From Chloroflexota bacterium (GTDB lineage: Bacteria; Chloroflexota; Anaerolineae; UBA4142; SHND01), in the NCBI GenBank assembly GCA_004295045.1, contig SHND01000037.1, positions 39,834 to 103,833 of the forward strand: a stretch of 64,000 nt of DNA. Direction: 5' to 3'. This document shows, one piece after another, positions 8,323-16,365 of this stretch. Below the pieces are notes generated by a model. It did not search any database and was not told the DNA's origin. It saw only the letters and a program-made list of their open reading frames with translations. The position numbers were made by a program, and so were the translations under genes. Every line of letters starts with the position of its first letter. The stretch's first letter is position 1.

Positions 8323-8988
8323 GTGGCAATTATAGATTTGTATCATTACGCGCGCAGCGATGATCTCGACTCGATTTCAGAAGAAGGGATTCAAGTCGGG
8401 AGCAAGTATTTCATGTTTGATGTGCCCTCGCGCAACAACGCCGCGTACTTGTGGCGTTTTCCCGACGAAGACGTCATGGGCTATGACGAAAATCCGAAAT
8501 ATGTTTTGCTGCGCGCCAAAGTGGATACCGCCAAAGTAAAAATCGCGCCGATGGATTTGGTCAGCGCCGCGTATGTGAATTTTATCGGACGCGGCCAGCC
8601 GAAAAATCCCGACGTTGCTGCGCGTTTGATTGCGGCGTACGAGAAAAGTCAAGTCCCGTACTTTGAGTACGAACATGGCAAATTTCGCACCCCCGAAGTC
8701 TTGGTGGAGGGGGGGGTGGACGCCGACGATATTGCGGTGATAAAACAACCCGAACCGCAGGGGCACGGCGAAGGGAATCGGCGCGCGTATCAATCCAAAT
8801 TCGCCGAACACATGATACGTTTGCTCGGCATTCAGAAAACGCAAATGAAATTGAACGAGCTCACCGAAGCGGCATTGAATCGCGGCGCAGCCGTGCGCGT
8901 GGCAAAACATGACGACGCGACCGCATATCTCGAAACGTACATGATTCTGGAGACAGGCGAGTTCTTTACGATTGAAAAGGACGATTGA
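8323..8988 (+). CDS. Conserved hypothetical protein, possibly ADP-ribosyltransferase-like
   Basis: A 221-residue protein starting at GTG (8323), placed 5 nt after a clear AAGGAG. It begins VAIIDLYHYARSDDLDSISE then EGIQVGSKYFMF. A YH...A....I...G(I/L)..GS pattern near the N-terminus is reminiscent of ART/DarT/RES-like NAD-using folds, in which a short helix follows a histidine in the first strand. I cannot find a full catalytic set. The C-terminal third is helical (HMIRLLGIQKTQMKLNELTE). There is no signal peptide or membrane segment. Function is unknown; the ART idea is weak. Confidence 0.55.
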   Translation: MAIIDLYHYARSDDLDSISEEGIQVGSKYFMFDVPSRNNAAYLWRFPDEDVMGYDENPKYVLLRAKVDTAKVKIAPMDLVSAAYVNFIGRGQPKNPDVAARLIAAYEKSQVPYFEYEHGKFRTPEVLVEGGVDADDIAVIKQPEPQGHGEGNRRAYQSKFAEHMIRLLGIQKTQMKLNELTEAALNRGAAVRVAKHDDATAYLETYMILETGEFFTIEKDD

Positions 8989-9024
8989 AAATTAGTTGGG
9001 GAATTAGGAGGAGGGAGAAGCTTT

Positions 9025-9447
9025 TCAACGGCGGCGTGAGTGGGGTAACTCATCCGGCGTATATTGCAGCGCATTGTCAAGATTGTTCGGATCAACGACT
9101 CGACGCGTCAGTGGCACACGCGCGCGCAGCATTACATATTCCGCCCAACGCGCTTGACGGGCTTTGACGCAAAAATAAAAGTCGTTTCCGGCGATCCCGC
9201 GGTTCCAGATGCGAATCCCGTAGCGTCTAAGTATTTGTTCGACTTGGTTTCCTGTCCAACCGGCATGTCTGGAAACATAAAAAGTCAAAGTGTTTTGAGC
9301 GGCGGCTGAACGCAAAAACTCTGCAATCAGACCAAGCCATCCGGCTCGCTGGTAGGCACCTTTCCAATTCGCAAAGCGAAACGTTGAAATTGCACCTTCG
9401 ATGCGGTTCAACGGGTCGAACATCATTGCTAGGTCAAGCCAATTCAT
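9025..9447 (-). CDS. Conserved hypothetical protein
   Basis: A 140-residue protein of unknown function. The second half, RRYGIRIWNRGIAGNDFYFC followed by VKARQARWAEYVMLRA, resembles short proteins I associate with this phylum. In those, an 'edge' strand (YFxVxxRQAxWAEYxxLRAxVP) ends in a proline-rich tail. No catalytic motif, signal or membrane helix is evident. It is divergent from the small membrane protein downstream; a 13-bp inverted repeat lies 10 nt upstream of its start. Confidence 0.6.
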   Translation of the reverse strand: MNWLDLAMMFDPLNRIEGAISTFRFANWKGAYQRAGWLGLIAEFLRSAAAQNTLTFYVSRHAGWTGNQVEQILRRYGIRIWNRGIAGNDFYFCVKARQARWAEYVMLRARVPLTRRVVDPNNLDNALQYTPDELPHSRRR

Positions 9448-9456
9448 GGTTGCCTC

Positions 9457-9486
9457 GATTCAATAGAACGTCAGTTCTATTGAATC
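9457..9486. repeat. 13-bp perfect inverted repeat in a divergent promoter region
   Basis: GATTCAATAGAAC (9457-9469), loop GTCA, GTTCTATTGAATC (9474-9486). It lies just upstream of the minus-strand gene ending at 9447 and is followed by a T run on the plus strand (about 9497-9506). It could be an operator or a small terminator-like hairpin. Confidence 0.55.
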
Positions 9487-9571
9487 ACAAATCAGTTTTT
9501 TTTTCAAGTCTTTATCCATGCCCTTGAGGGCGTTGTAGATTTGTTTGGCACTTGAAGGAGCGTTGGCATTG

Positions 9572-9952
9572 ATGCGTTTCGTTGTATTTCTTCTGGCTAG
9601 TTATTTCTTGATTGAAAATTTGCCAGAACAACTAGGCATCCCACTTGCTGATTGGCCGGTTTTTGCCGGCATATTAATTGCCGCGTTAGCTGGCGCGGCA
9701 AATTTCGCTTGGGAATGGTTTTTTGGCACGATCAGACATCCTTTTCGCCCACAGGTTGTGGTTTTGCCAACGCGCGAGTCGCCTTGGCAAGTGATGCGGG
9801 GGTGTTTTAGTTCTCTGGTTAGAGGAGTCCTTATTTTATTGGTCTTGATATATGCTTATTTGTCCATCTTTCATCCTGAAATTGATATCCTGGGCACCAT
9901 AGAAGCAAATATTAATGAAATCGCCCAAGGGTTTGGGGTGACTGTAGAGTGA
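9572..9952 (+). CDS. Small membrane protein of unknown function
   Basis: A 126-residue protein from ATG 9572 (AAGGAG at 9555-9560; TTG codons at 9563 and 9569 are alternatives). Two hydrophobic segments near the N-terminus (MRFVVFLLASYFLI and FAGILIAALAGAANFAWEWF) and one near residue 85 (VRGVLILLVLIYAYLSIF) suggest three membrane helices. The C-terminal tail is acidic. It ends 50 nt before thrS and may be cotranscribed with it. No family is recognised. Confidence 0.55.
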   Translation: MRFVVFLLASYFLIENLPEQLGIPLADWPVFAGILIAALAGAANFAWEWFFGTIRHPFRPQVVVLPTRESPWQVMRGCFSSLVRGVLILLVLIYAYLSIFHPEIDILGTIEANINEIAQGFGVTVE

Positions 9953-10002
9953 TGATTCCGAGCGAGATGCAAAATAATGAGCAACATTTTGGAGTTTGAC
10001 GA

Positions 10003-11799
10003 ATGATTCACAATCACAATGATTTGAAACCCCTCCGCCACTCTGCCGCGCACATCATGGCGGAAGCGGTGTTGGATATTTTTCCCGGCACAAAATTCGG
10101 CATTGGACCCGCGATTGAAAACGGGTTCTATTACGATTTTCTTTTGCCGCGTCCCGTCACGCCCGACGATTTTCCCGCGATTGAAAATCGCATGCGCGAA
10201 ATTATTCGCGGCAGATATCCGTTCAAACACAGCACGGAATCGGTCGCGCAAGCGCGCGAAAATTTTCGAGATCAACCATTCAAGTTGGAATTGATTGACG
10301 CGATTTCAAAAGGCGAACTCGGTCTGCACGGTGAGGAACAGGCGAAACCGACGGACGAGGTTTCGATTTATCAACACGATACGTTCACCGATTTGTGCGC
10401 GGGTCCGCACGTTCACAACACAGCAGAGGTTCCTGCCGACGCGTTCAAGTTGTTGAGCATCGCGGGCGCGTATTGGCGCGGCAGTGAAAAGAATCCACAG
10501 CTCACGCGCATTTACGGCACCGCGTGGCAGTCGAAAAACGAACTTGACGAGTATTTGTGGAAACTGGAAGAGGCGAAAAAACGCGACCACCGCAAACTGG
10601 GACGCGAACTCGAATTGTTCATCGTCGCGGACGAAGTAGGTTCGGGGCTTCCGATTTGGCTGCCGAACGGCGCGACGGCGCGGCGCATTCTCGAAAATTA
10701 CATTATCGAAAACCAAGTCGCGCGCGGTTATCAGCACGTCTATTCGCCGCACATGGGCAAAAAGCAGTTGTGGATCACGAGCGGACATTGGGATTTGTAC
10801 GGCGACAAGATGTACGCGCCGATGGACATTGACGGCGTGGAGTATCTCGTCAAACCGATGAATTGTCCGATGCACATGATGGTGTACAAAAACGCGCTGC
10901 GTTCGTACAAAGATTTGCCGATTCGCATTGCCGAAAACGCGACGGTGTACCGCCGCGAAAGTTCGGGCGAATTGGCGGGACTCTTGCGTGTGCGCGGCTT
11001 TACGCAAGACGACGCGCATCTTTTCGTCACGCCCGAACAAATCGAACAAGAATTTTTGAACGTCCTCGACCAAACGCTCGACCAGTTTCACACGCTCGGT
11101 TTTTCCGAATTCGAGTCGTGGGTTTCCGTGCGCGATCCAAAGAACAAGGCAAAATATCTCGGCGATGACGAAAGTTGGAATAACGCGGAGGATGCCATCA
11201 AACGCGCGCTCGATTCGCGCGACATGGAATACATTGTCGCGGAAGGCGAAGCGAAATTTTACGGACCCGCGCTCGACATCATGATCAAAGACGCGCTCGG
11301 ACGGAAATGGCAATGCACGACGATTCAAGTGGATTTTCAACTGCCGCGCCGCTTTGAACTCGAATACATTGACGCGGAGGGCAAGGCGCAAACGCCCGTT
11401 GTTTTGCACCGCGCGCCGTTCGGTTCGATGGAACGATTTTTCGGCGTCCTCATCGAACATTACGCCGGCGCGTTTCCCGTGTGGCTCGCGCCCGTGCAAG
11501 CAAAAATTATTCCAATTGCAGACCGCCACAATGAATATGCGCACGCGATGGAAAAGAAATTGCAGGCGCAAGGATTCCGCGTTCAGGTGGACGCGCGCAG
11601 TGAGCGCATGAACGCGAAAATCCGCGACGCGCAACTGATGAAAATTCCATACATGCTGGTCGTCGGCGACAAAGAAGCGGAAGCGGGCGCGGTTTCCGTT
11701 CGATTACGAACGGGCGAAGATTTGAAAGCAATGTCGCTCGAACAATTTATTGCGATGGCGAAAAAGTTGGTGGATGAAAAGAGTATGGAGTTGAAATAA
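10003..11799 (+). CDS. thrS: Threonyl-tRNA synthetase lacking the TGS domain
   Basis: Charges tRNA-Thr. The 598-residue protein starts MIHNHNDLKPLRHSAAHIMA, so it opens directly in the editing domain (HSAAH near residue 13, CAGPHV near residue 131 completing the HxxxH/CxxxH zinc or deacylation set). The roughly 60-residue TGS domain of bacterial ThrRS is absent. The class II core follows, with zinc ligands beginning at MNCPMHM, motif 2 (RRESSGELAGLLRVRGFTQD) and the late GSMERFFGVLIEHYAG motif 3. The HGTP anticodon domain is C-terminal. A GGAG lies about 9 nt before the ATG. No in-frame upstream TGS coding sequence is visible. Confidence 0.95.
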   Translation: MIHNHNDLKPLRHSAAHIMAEAVLDIFPGTKFGIGPAIENGFYYDFLLPRPVTPDDFPAIENRMREIIRGRYPFKHSTESVAQARENFRDQPFKLELIDAISKGELGLHGEEQAKPTDEVSIYQHDTFTDLCAGPHVHNTAEVPADAFKLLSIAGAYWRGSEKNPQLTRIYGTAWQSKNELDEYLWKLEEAKKRDHRKLGRELELFIVADEVGSGLPIWLPNGATARRILENYIIENQVARGYQHVYSPHMGKKQLWITSGHWDLYGDKMYAPMDIDGVEYLVKPMNCPMHMMVYKNALRSYKDLPIRIAENATVYRRESSGELAGLLRVRGFTQDDAHLFVTPEQIEQEFLNVLDQTLDQFHTLGFSEFESWVSVRDPKNKAKYLGDDESWNNAEDAIKRALDSRDMEYIVAEGEAKFYGPALDIMIKDALGRKWQCTTIQVDFQLPRRFELEYIDAEGKAQTPVVLHRAPFGSMERFFGVLIEHYAGAFPVWLAPVQAKIIPIADRHNEYAHAMEKKLQAQGFRVQVDARSERMNAKIRDAQLMKIPYMLVVGDKEAEAGAVSVRLRTGEDLKAMSLEQFIAMAKKLVDEKSMELK

Positions 11800-11805
11800 A
11801 TTTTT

Positions 11806-12849
11806 ATGACCAAAACCTTTTTCATCACCGGCGGCGCGGGCTTTCTCGGCATCAATCTCGCGCGGCATCTTTTAGCAAAAAACGAGCGCGTCATTTCGTA
11901 TGACCTCGCGCCGTTTGATTATCCCGATTGCAAAGATCGCGTCACGGACATTCGCGGCGACATTCGCAATCTGGAACAACTGAACGCGGCAATGCGCGGC
12001 GCGGACGTTGTGATTCACACCGCCGCCGCACTGCCGTTATACAAACCCGAAGACATTTACACGACGGATGTGGATGGCACGCGCGCGGTGCTGCAAGCGG
12101 CGAAACAAAATAATGTCGAGCGCGCGATTCATATTTCCAGTACGGCAGTGTACGGTGTGCCGGACCATCACCCGCTGCTCGAAACGGACAAGATGATCGG
12201 CGTCGGTCCGTACGGCGAAGCCAAAGTACAAGCCGAACAAGTGGTGCAAGAGTTTCGCGCGCAAGGGATGTGCATTCCCGTGCTGCGTCCCAAATCCTTT
12301 ATCGGACCCGAACGACTCGGCGTATTTGCGATGTTGTACGAATGGGCATACGAAGGGAAAAATTTTCCTGTCTTGGGAAGCGGCAACAATCCATACCAAT
12401 ATCTCGCCGTTGAAGATTTATGCGATGCGATTTACGCAGTTTCTACTTTGCCGTGCGAGACAGTGAACGATACCTTTAATGTCGGCGCGAAAATTTACGG
12501 CACGCCGAAATCGGATTTTCAGGCGGTGCTCGATCGCGCCGGACACGGCAAGAAAATCATTTCCATTCCCGAAGGACCCGCGATTTTCGCGCTCAAAGTT
12601 TTGTCAGCGGTAGGACTCTCGCCCCTGTATCCGTGGGTGTATGAAACGGTTGGCAAAGAATCATTCGTCTCGATTGATAAAGCGCGAACAGCATTCGGGT
12701 TCAATCCGAAATTTTCCAATCAAGACGCGCTCATCGAAAATTATGATTGGTACGTCGCGAACTTGGACAAATTCAAAAACGCGTCAGGCGTTTCGCATCG
12801 TGTGCCGTGGAAGCAGGGTGCGTTGAGTTTGGCAAAGGTGTTTTTCTAA
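11806..12849 (+). CDS. NAD-dependent epimerase/dehydratase family protein
   Basis: Extended short-chain dehydrogenase fold, 347 residues. The N-terminal TGGAGFLG binds NAD(P); a GDIRN segment and HTAAALP follow. The catalytic pair is SSTAVYG (Ser/Thr) plus YGEAK (Tyr and Lys near residues 134-138). The substrate is probably a nucleotide sugar or sterol-like compound; sequence alone does not decide. It starts 6 nt after thrS stops and is followed within 2 nt by a cupin gene, so the three genes are likely one transcript. Confidence 0.85.
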   Translation: MTKTFFITGGAGFLGINLARHLLAKNERVISYDLAPFDYPDCKDRVTDIRGDIRNLEQLNAAMRGADVVIHTAAALPLYKPEDIYTTDVDGTRAVLQAAKQNNVERAIHISSTAVYGVPDHHPLLETDKMIGVGPYGEAKVQAEQVVQEFRAQGMCIPVLRPKSFIGPERLGVFAMLYEWAYEGKNFPVLGSGNNPYQYLAVEDLCDAIYAVSTLPCETVNDTFNVGAKIYGTPKSDFQAVLDRAGHGKKIISIPEGPAIFALKVLSAVGLSPLYPWVYETVGKESFVSIDKARTAFGFNPKFSNQDALIENYDWYVANLDKFKNASGVSHRVPWKQGALSLAKVFF

Positions 12850-12850
12850 A

Positions 12851-13174
12851 ATGAGTGAATCCCTCGTTGCGCATGTGGCAGAGCTCGCGGCACTCGCAGA
12901 ATATCAAGCCGATTCGATAGTGAGTCGCACGCTCATCAATAAACCAAGCGGCACGGTCACGCTCTTTGCGTTCGCGCAAGGGCAAAGTTTGAGCGAACAC
13001 ACCGCGCCGTATGACGCCCTCGCGCAAATTCTGGATGGGCGCGCAGAGATACGAATCGCGGCAGAGACCTTTCAGGTAGAGCAGGGGCAAGCCATCATTC
13101 TCCCCGCGAACGTCCCTCATGCGGTCAATGCAGTTGAAACGTTCAAGATGCTCCTCACAATGATTCGTTCGTGA
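12851..13174 (+). CDS. Cupin-domain protein
   Basis: A 107-residue single cupin barrel. It contains EHTAPYDALAQILDGRAEIR, where the EH and D/E positions correspond to cupin motif 1, and GQAIILPANVPHAVNA, corresponding to motif 2 with its H. Motif 1 has one histidine and lacks the usual HxH pair, so metal binding may be altered. The start codon is 2 nt after the epimerase stop, suggesting translational coupling. Small stand-alone cupins of this size often act in redox or sugar metabolism; no specific role is claimed. Confidence 0.8.
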   Translation: MSESLVAHVAELAALAEYQADSIVSRTLINKPSGTVTLFAFAQGQSLSEHTAPYDALAQILDGRAEIRIAAETFQVEQGQAIILPANVPHAVNAVETFKMLLTMIRS

Positions 13175-13242
13175 CCACAAACGTGGATTGCGGGCAAGTT
13201 CCCGCGCGCAATCTCAAAACAGCCCCCCGATACGCTAATTGT

Positions 13243-13271
13243 TTGACCAAAATGCGTGGCTATGTTATATT
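13243..13271 (+). promoter_or_regulatory. Promoter of the infC-rpmI-rplT operon
   Basis: TTGACC (13243-13248), 17-bp spacer, TATATT (13266-13271). The transcript would begin near 13278. Its roughly 45-nt leader contains GCCGC/GCGGC with a 7-nt loop followed by a T-rich tract, which could act as an attenuator before the infC ribosome-binding site. Confidence 0.65.
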
Positions 13272-13322
13272 TGCGCCCTGCCGCGCCCTTAGCGGCGATA
13301 TTATTTTTTTCAGGAGCATCAC

Positions 13323-13994
13323 ATAAGCGACCGTCTCAGAGTCAATGAACAAATCCGCGCCCGCGAAGTCCGCGTGATTGACGATGCCTCGGGCAAACAG
13401 CTCGGCATTTTCCCCCCGCGTGAAGCCGTTGCGATGGCGCGTGAACGCAATCTCGACCTCGTTGAAGTCGCGCCCAATGCGAATCCACCCGTAACCCGCA
13501 TCATGGATTACGGCAAGTTTCAATACGAACGCACGAAAAAAGAGCGTGAGGCGAAAAAGGCGCAAAAGGTCATCGAAGTCAAAGAGGTTCGCATCCGTCC
13601 CAAGACCGCGATGTATCACGTCGGTTTCAAACTGAACCGCGTGCGCGATTGGATCAAAAAAGGCAACAAGGTAAAAATTCGTATTCTCTTTCGCGCGCGT
13701 GAAATCACGCACTCGAATCTGGGACGCGAAACGCTTGAACAGATCGCGGGCGACATGGCGGACATTGCAACGGTGGAACAAGCGCCGCTGATGGACGGAA
13801 AAAGTCTGGTGATGCTTTTAGGACCGGGCGCGCAAAAGGGCGGCGCGGAAGCGGCAAAGCGCGCGGTGCGGTTTGCCAAGTCTCGCCCGTCGGATGCAGC
13901 TGCGCTTGCGGCGATGCCCGCCTCGACAAGTGTGGTCGAAGCCGAAGAAGAGGCGGAGCCAACCGCACAGGCGGCAACCGAAACTGTCGCATAA
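13323..13994 (+). CDS. infC: Translation initiation factor IF-3 with apparent ATA start codon
   Basis: Binds the 30S subunit and proofreads the initiator tRNA. The family N-terminus (RVNEQIRAREVRVIDDASG) is fully encoded only if translation starts at the ATA at 13323, which sits 6 nt after a perfect AGGAG (13312-13316). There is no ATG or GTG upstream in frame; the first GTG (13374) would remove 17 conserved residues and has no ribosome-binding site. IF-3 genes are known to use AUU in E. coli and other rare starts for autoregulation. The N domain with DYGKFQYE and the C domain with KEVRIRP are intact. An Ala/Glu-rich tail of about 40 residues extends the C-terminus. Confidence 0.93.
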   Translation: MSDRLRVNEQIRAREVRVIDDASGKQLGIFPPREAVAMARERNLDLVEVAPNANPPVTRIMDYGKFQYERTKKEREAKKAQKVIEVKEVRIRPKTAMYHVGFKLNRVRDWIKKGNKVKIRILFRAREITHSNLGRETLEQIAGDMADIATVEQAPLMDGKSLVMLLGPGAQKGGAEAAKRAVRFAKSRPSDAAALAAMPASTSVVEAEEEAEPTAQAATETVA

Positions 13995-14138
13995 GAAAAA
14001 TTTTGTAGGGGCTGTGAAATTGCGTGCCATGCACGCGCAAACGCGCCTCGAACGTGGGGCGTGTTTTGTTGTGTAACGAGATAAAGTTATGCAGCGAACT
14101 TCCCTCGCTTCCAGCCCGAGATTCAAGAGGAAGGAATT

Positions 14139-14339
14139 ATGCCAAAAATCAAAACACACAAATCCACCGCCAAGCGTTTCAAACGCACCGGCACCGGCAA
14201 ACTGATGCGGCAAAATATGCCGAAAGGGCACTTGCGCCGCCGCCATTCCAAACGCAACAATCGCAAACTCGACCGTTATGTCGAAGTAGAGCTGCACGCA
14301 CAGAAAAAGAAAATTGATATTCTGGCGCCGTACATCTAA
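14139..14339 (+). CDS. rpmI: 50S ribosomal protein L35
   Basis: A 66-residue basic protein beginning MPKIKTHKSTAKRFKRTGTG, the L35 signature, with HLRRRHSKRNNRKL in the middle. It is second gene of the classic infC-rpmI-rplT operon. An AGAGGAAGG Shine-Dalgarno precedes the ATG. The 144-nt gap from infC contains GC-rich self-complementary stretches (GCGTG/GCACGC and ACGC/GCGT) that may form a regulatory or processing structure. Confidence 0.97.
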   Translation: MPKIKTHKSTAKRFKRTGTGKLMRQNMPKGHLRRRHSKRNNRKLDRYVEVELHAQKKKIDILAPYI

Positions 14340-14410
14340 CCAAAGAGTAAAGTGACGAGGGACGGCTGACGAGGAACATTGCCCCGTCACTCGTCACCTG
14401 TCACCTTTCC
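14340..14410. repeat. CGTCACTCGTCA word island between rpmI and rplT
   Basis: Near-copies of GTGACGAGG and their reverse complement CGTCACTCGTCACCTGTCACC. The two halves can pair. Related words appear inside tilS (45735-45770). Confidence 0.6.
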
Positions 14411-14416
14411 CATTCC

Positions 14417-14447
14417 GACCAAGTGGCAAGAGGATGCCTTCTTGGTC
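14417..14447 (+). promoter_or_regulatory. Hairpin directly upstream of the rplT ribosome-binding site
   Basis: GACCAAG (14417-14423) pairs with CTTGGTC (14441-14447), with an inner GGCA/TGCC stem. It ends 3 nt before AAGGAG (14450-14455). The position suits an L20-type autoregulatory site on the mRNA, but this is inference. Confidence 0.45.
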
Positions 14448-14463
14448 ATAAGGAGAAAATAAA

Positions 14464-14856
14464 ATGCCTCGCGTAAAACGTGGAGTGACCGCGCGTGCGC
14501 GTCACAAAAAAGTACTGAAACAAACCAAAGGGCAAGTCGGCTCGCGTCATCTTTTATATCGCCGCGCGCACGAAGCTCTCACGCACTCGCTCTTTTATCA
14601 TGACCGTGACCGCCATGATCGCAAAGGCGAATTTCGCCGCCTCTGGATTGCGCGCATCAATGCTGCCGCCCGTGAAGAAGGCACAACGTACAATCAACTC
14701 ATGCACGGCTTGAAACTCGCTGGCGTCGAAGTGAATCGCAAAATTCTCGCCGACCTCGCGGTGCGCGATGAAGGCGCATTCAAAACGCTCGTAGAAGTAT
14801 CCAACCAAGCGCGGCAAGCGCAGGCGCCGCAGGCGCAAGAACACACAACCGCCTAA
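14464..14856 (+). CDS. rplT: 50S ribosomal protein L20
   Basis: A 130-residue 23S rRNA-binding protein: [20 protein letters not shown] at the start, then [44 protein letters not shown] helices characteristic of L20. It is about 10 residues longer than usual because of a Gln/Ala-rich tail ([14 protein letters not shown]). It is last gene of the IF-3/L35/L20 operon and is followed by a strong terminator. L20 represses its own operon in several bacteria; the hairpin just upstream is a candidate target here. Confidence 0.97.
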   Translation: MPRVKRGVTARARHKKVLKQTKGQVGSRHLLYRRAHEALTHSLFYHDRDRHDRKGEFRRLWIARINAAAREEGTTYNQLMHGLKLAGVEVNRKILADLAVRDEGAFKTLVEVSNQARQAQAPQAQEHTTA

Positions 14857-14866
14857 CGTAGGGTAG

Positions 14867-14896
14867 GGGCAGGGCTCGTCCCTGCCCTTTTTGTTT
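14867..14896 (+). terminator. Terminator after rplT
   Basis: GGGCAGGG (14867-14874), loop CTCGT, CCCTGCCC (14880-14887), then a T-rich tract. A shorter CTGCCCTTTTTG repeat follows. Confidence 0.85.
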
Positions 14897-14922
14897 TTGG
14901 CTGCCCTTTTTGTTTTCCGAAA

Positions 14923-15696
14923 ATGATCACCAGCGCGTCCAACGAAAAAATAAAATTCGCGCGTTCGCTCGCGCGCAAAAAAGAACGCGTCGCCGCGCAG
15001 CAATTTTTATTGGAAGGCACGCGCTTGATTCAAGAAGCGCAGCGCGCGGGAGCAAACCCCGCGCTTGTTTTTTACGAACGCAGCGCATTTCAAAATGACG
15101 CGCGTTTGCGTTCCATGATTGTGGCGTGGGAACGCGCCAAGCGCGAAGTGTACGAGGTGAGCGTTCAGGTGCTGCGCGCGCTTTCGGACACCGAAACGCC
15201 GCAAGGCATTGCCGCCGTTTTTTCGCTCCCGAAAATTTCACCCAGCCCCAATCCGCAGCTCACGCTGATTCTTGACCGCGTGCGCGATCCGGGCAACGTC
15301 GGCACCATGCTGCGAACGGCGTGGGCGGCGAACGTCACTTCGGTTTTGCTCGCGCCCGAAACGGCGGACGCTTTCAACCCCAAAGTCGTGCGCGCGGCGA
15401 TGGGCGCGCATTTCCATCTGCCGATGGCGTCCGCGTCGTGGGACGAAATCGCAGAGCAATTGCAAAATGTTTCGCACGTGTATTTATCCGACGCGGCGAG
15501 TGAAATTTCGTACACGCGTGCCGATTGGTCGCCGCCGTGCGCGTTGATTGTGGGCGGCGAAGCGCAAGGCGCAAGCGCCGACGCGCGCAAACTCGCAACG
15601 GCGACGATTTCGATTCCGATGCCGGGCAGCGCGGAATCGCTCAACGCGGCAGTAGCGGCGGGAATTTTGCTATTTGAAGCGGTGCGCCGCGTTTGA
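14923..15696 (+). CDS. TrmH/SpoU family rRNA (or tRNA) 2'-O-methyltransferase
   Basis: 257 residues. The N-terminal substrate-binding domain (MITSASNEKIKFARSLARKK and FLLEGTRLIQEA) is like that of 23S rRNA G2251-type RlmB relatives. The SPOUT knot follows, with motif 1 ILDRVRDPGNVGTMLRTAWA, motif 2 (ALIVGGEAQGAS) and motif 3 (SIPMPGSAESLNAAVAAGIL). These supply the SAM-binding trefoil. The methylated nucleotide cannot be told from sequence. It follows the rplT terminator, so a promoter in the short T-rich gap is needed; none is obvious. The promoter of comEA overlaps its stop codon. Confidence 0.9.
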   Translation: MITSASNEKIKFARSLARKKERVAAQQFLLEGTRLIQEAQRAGANPALVFYERSAFQNDARLRSMIVAWERAKREVYEVSVQVLRALSDTETPQGIAAVFSLPKISPSPNPQLTLILDRVRDPGNVGTMLRTAWAANVTSVLLAPETADAFNPKVVRAAMGAHFHLPMASASWDEIAEQLQNVSHVYLSDAASEISYTRADWSPPCALIVGGEAQGASADARKLATATISIPMPGSAESLNAAVAAGILLFEAVRRV

Positions 15697-15721
15697 AACT
15701 CCCCTGTGCCTTTGCTATAAT
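15693..15721 (+). promoter_or_regulatory. comEA promoter giving a leaderless mRNA
   Basis: TTGAAA (15693-15698), 17-bp spacer, TATAAT (15716-15721). Transcription would start near 15728, within 2 nt of the GTG start at 15730, so the message is probably leaderless. No Shine-Dalgarno exists. Confidence 0.7.
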
Positions 15722-15729
15722 CGCGCGCA

Positions 15730-16365
15730 GTGCCAACGATTCCCGACCCCCTCAAACCGTATCGGCTATACGTCGCGATGTTCGTGCTGAACCTCGCAAT
15801 CGTCATTGGCATCATCTATTTGCTCCGTCGCGATGAACCGCGCCAAGTTGTCGTCACGCAGCTGCCGACGCGTCCCGCAACTCAAGCCGCGCAAAAATCC
15901 GTCACACAAATTTCCGTCACCGTCAGCGGCGCCGTCAATCAACCCGGCACGCTGAAACTCGACAGTGACGCGCGTCTGGCGGATGCGTTGCAAAAAGCGG
16001 GCGGCGTCCAAGCCGAAGCCGACTTGAGCAAATTGAATTTGACGTTGGCGCTGCAAGATGGCGATAAGATTGTGGTGCCAAGCCGCGCGACCAGTGTGCC
16101 GACGGCAAACAATCTGACCGCGCCAAACCCCTCCGCCGTCGTCACAAATTCTGCCCCTTTAACTGCCGCTGCAAAATTGAATCTCAATACGGCTACGCTC
16201 GAGCAATTGGATACGCTGCCGGGCATCGGACCCGCGCTTGCTCAACGCATCTTGGACTATCGCGCACAGCACGGCAGTTTCAAGTCCGTCGCGGAACTGA
16301 AAGAGATCAAAGGCATTGGCGACGCGTTATTCGACGAGATCAAGGAAAAGGTCACAGTTCAATGA
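15730..16365 (+). CDS. comEA: ComEA-like DNA-binding competence protein
   Basis: Membrane-anchored DNA receptor for transformation. The 211-residue protein (GTG start) has a short cytoplasmic start, one membrane helix ([18 protein letters not shown], about 15-33), and an SLBB domain ([20 protein letters not shown]). A Thr/Ser/Ala linker follows, then a helix-hairpin-helix pair ([20 protein letters not shown] and [15 protein letters not shown]) that binds double-stranded DNA. It heads a four-gene chain whose stop and start codons overlap by 4 bp. DprA, also needed for transformation, is at 36.2-37.3 kb. ComEC is not in the window. Confidence 0.92.
   Translation: MPTIPDPLKPYRLYVAMFVLNLAIVIGIIYLLRRDEPRQVVVTQLPTRPATQAAQKSVTQISVTVSGAVNQPGTLKLDSDARLADALQKAGGVQAEADLSKLNLTLALQDGDKIVVPSRATSVPTANNLTAPNPSAVVTNSAPLTAAAKLNLNTATLEQLDTLPGIGPALAQRILDYRAQHGSFKSVAELKEIKGIGDALFDEIKEKVTVQ

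Noticed and set aside
10306..11634. 442-residue minus-strand open frame across thrS
   Set aside because: Antisense shadow of a certain gene with no domain; long antisense frames are frequent here because of codon bias.
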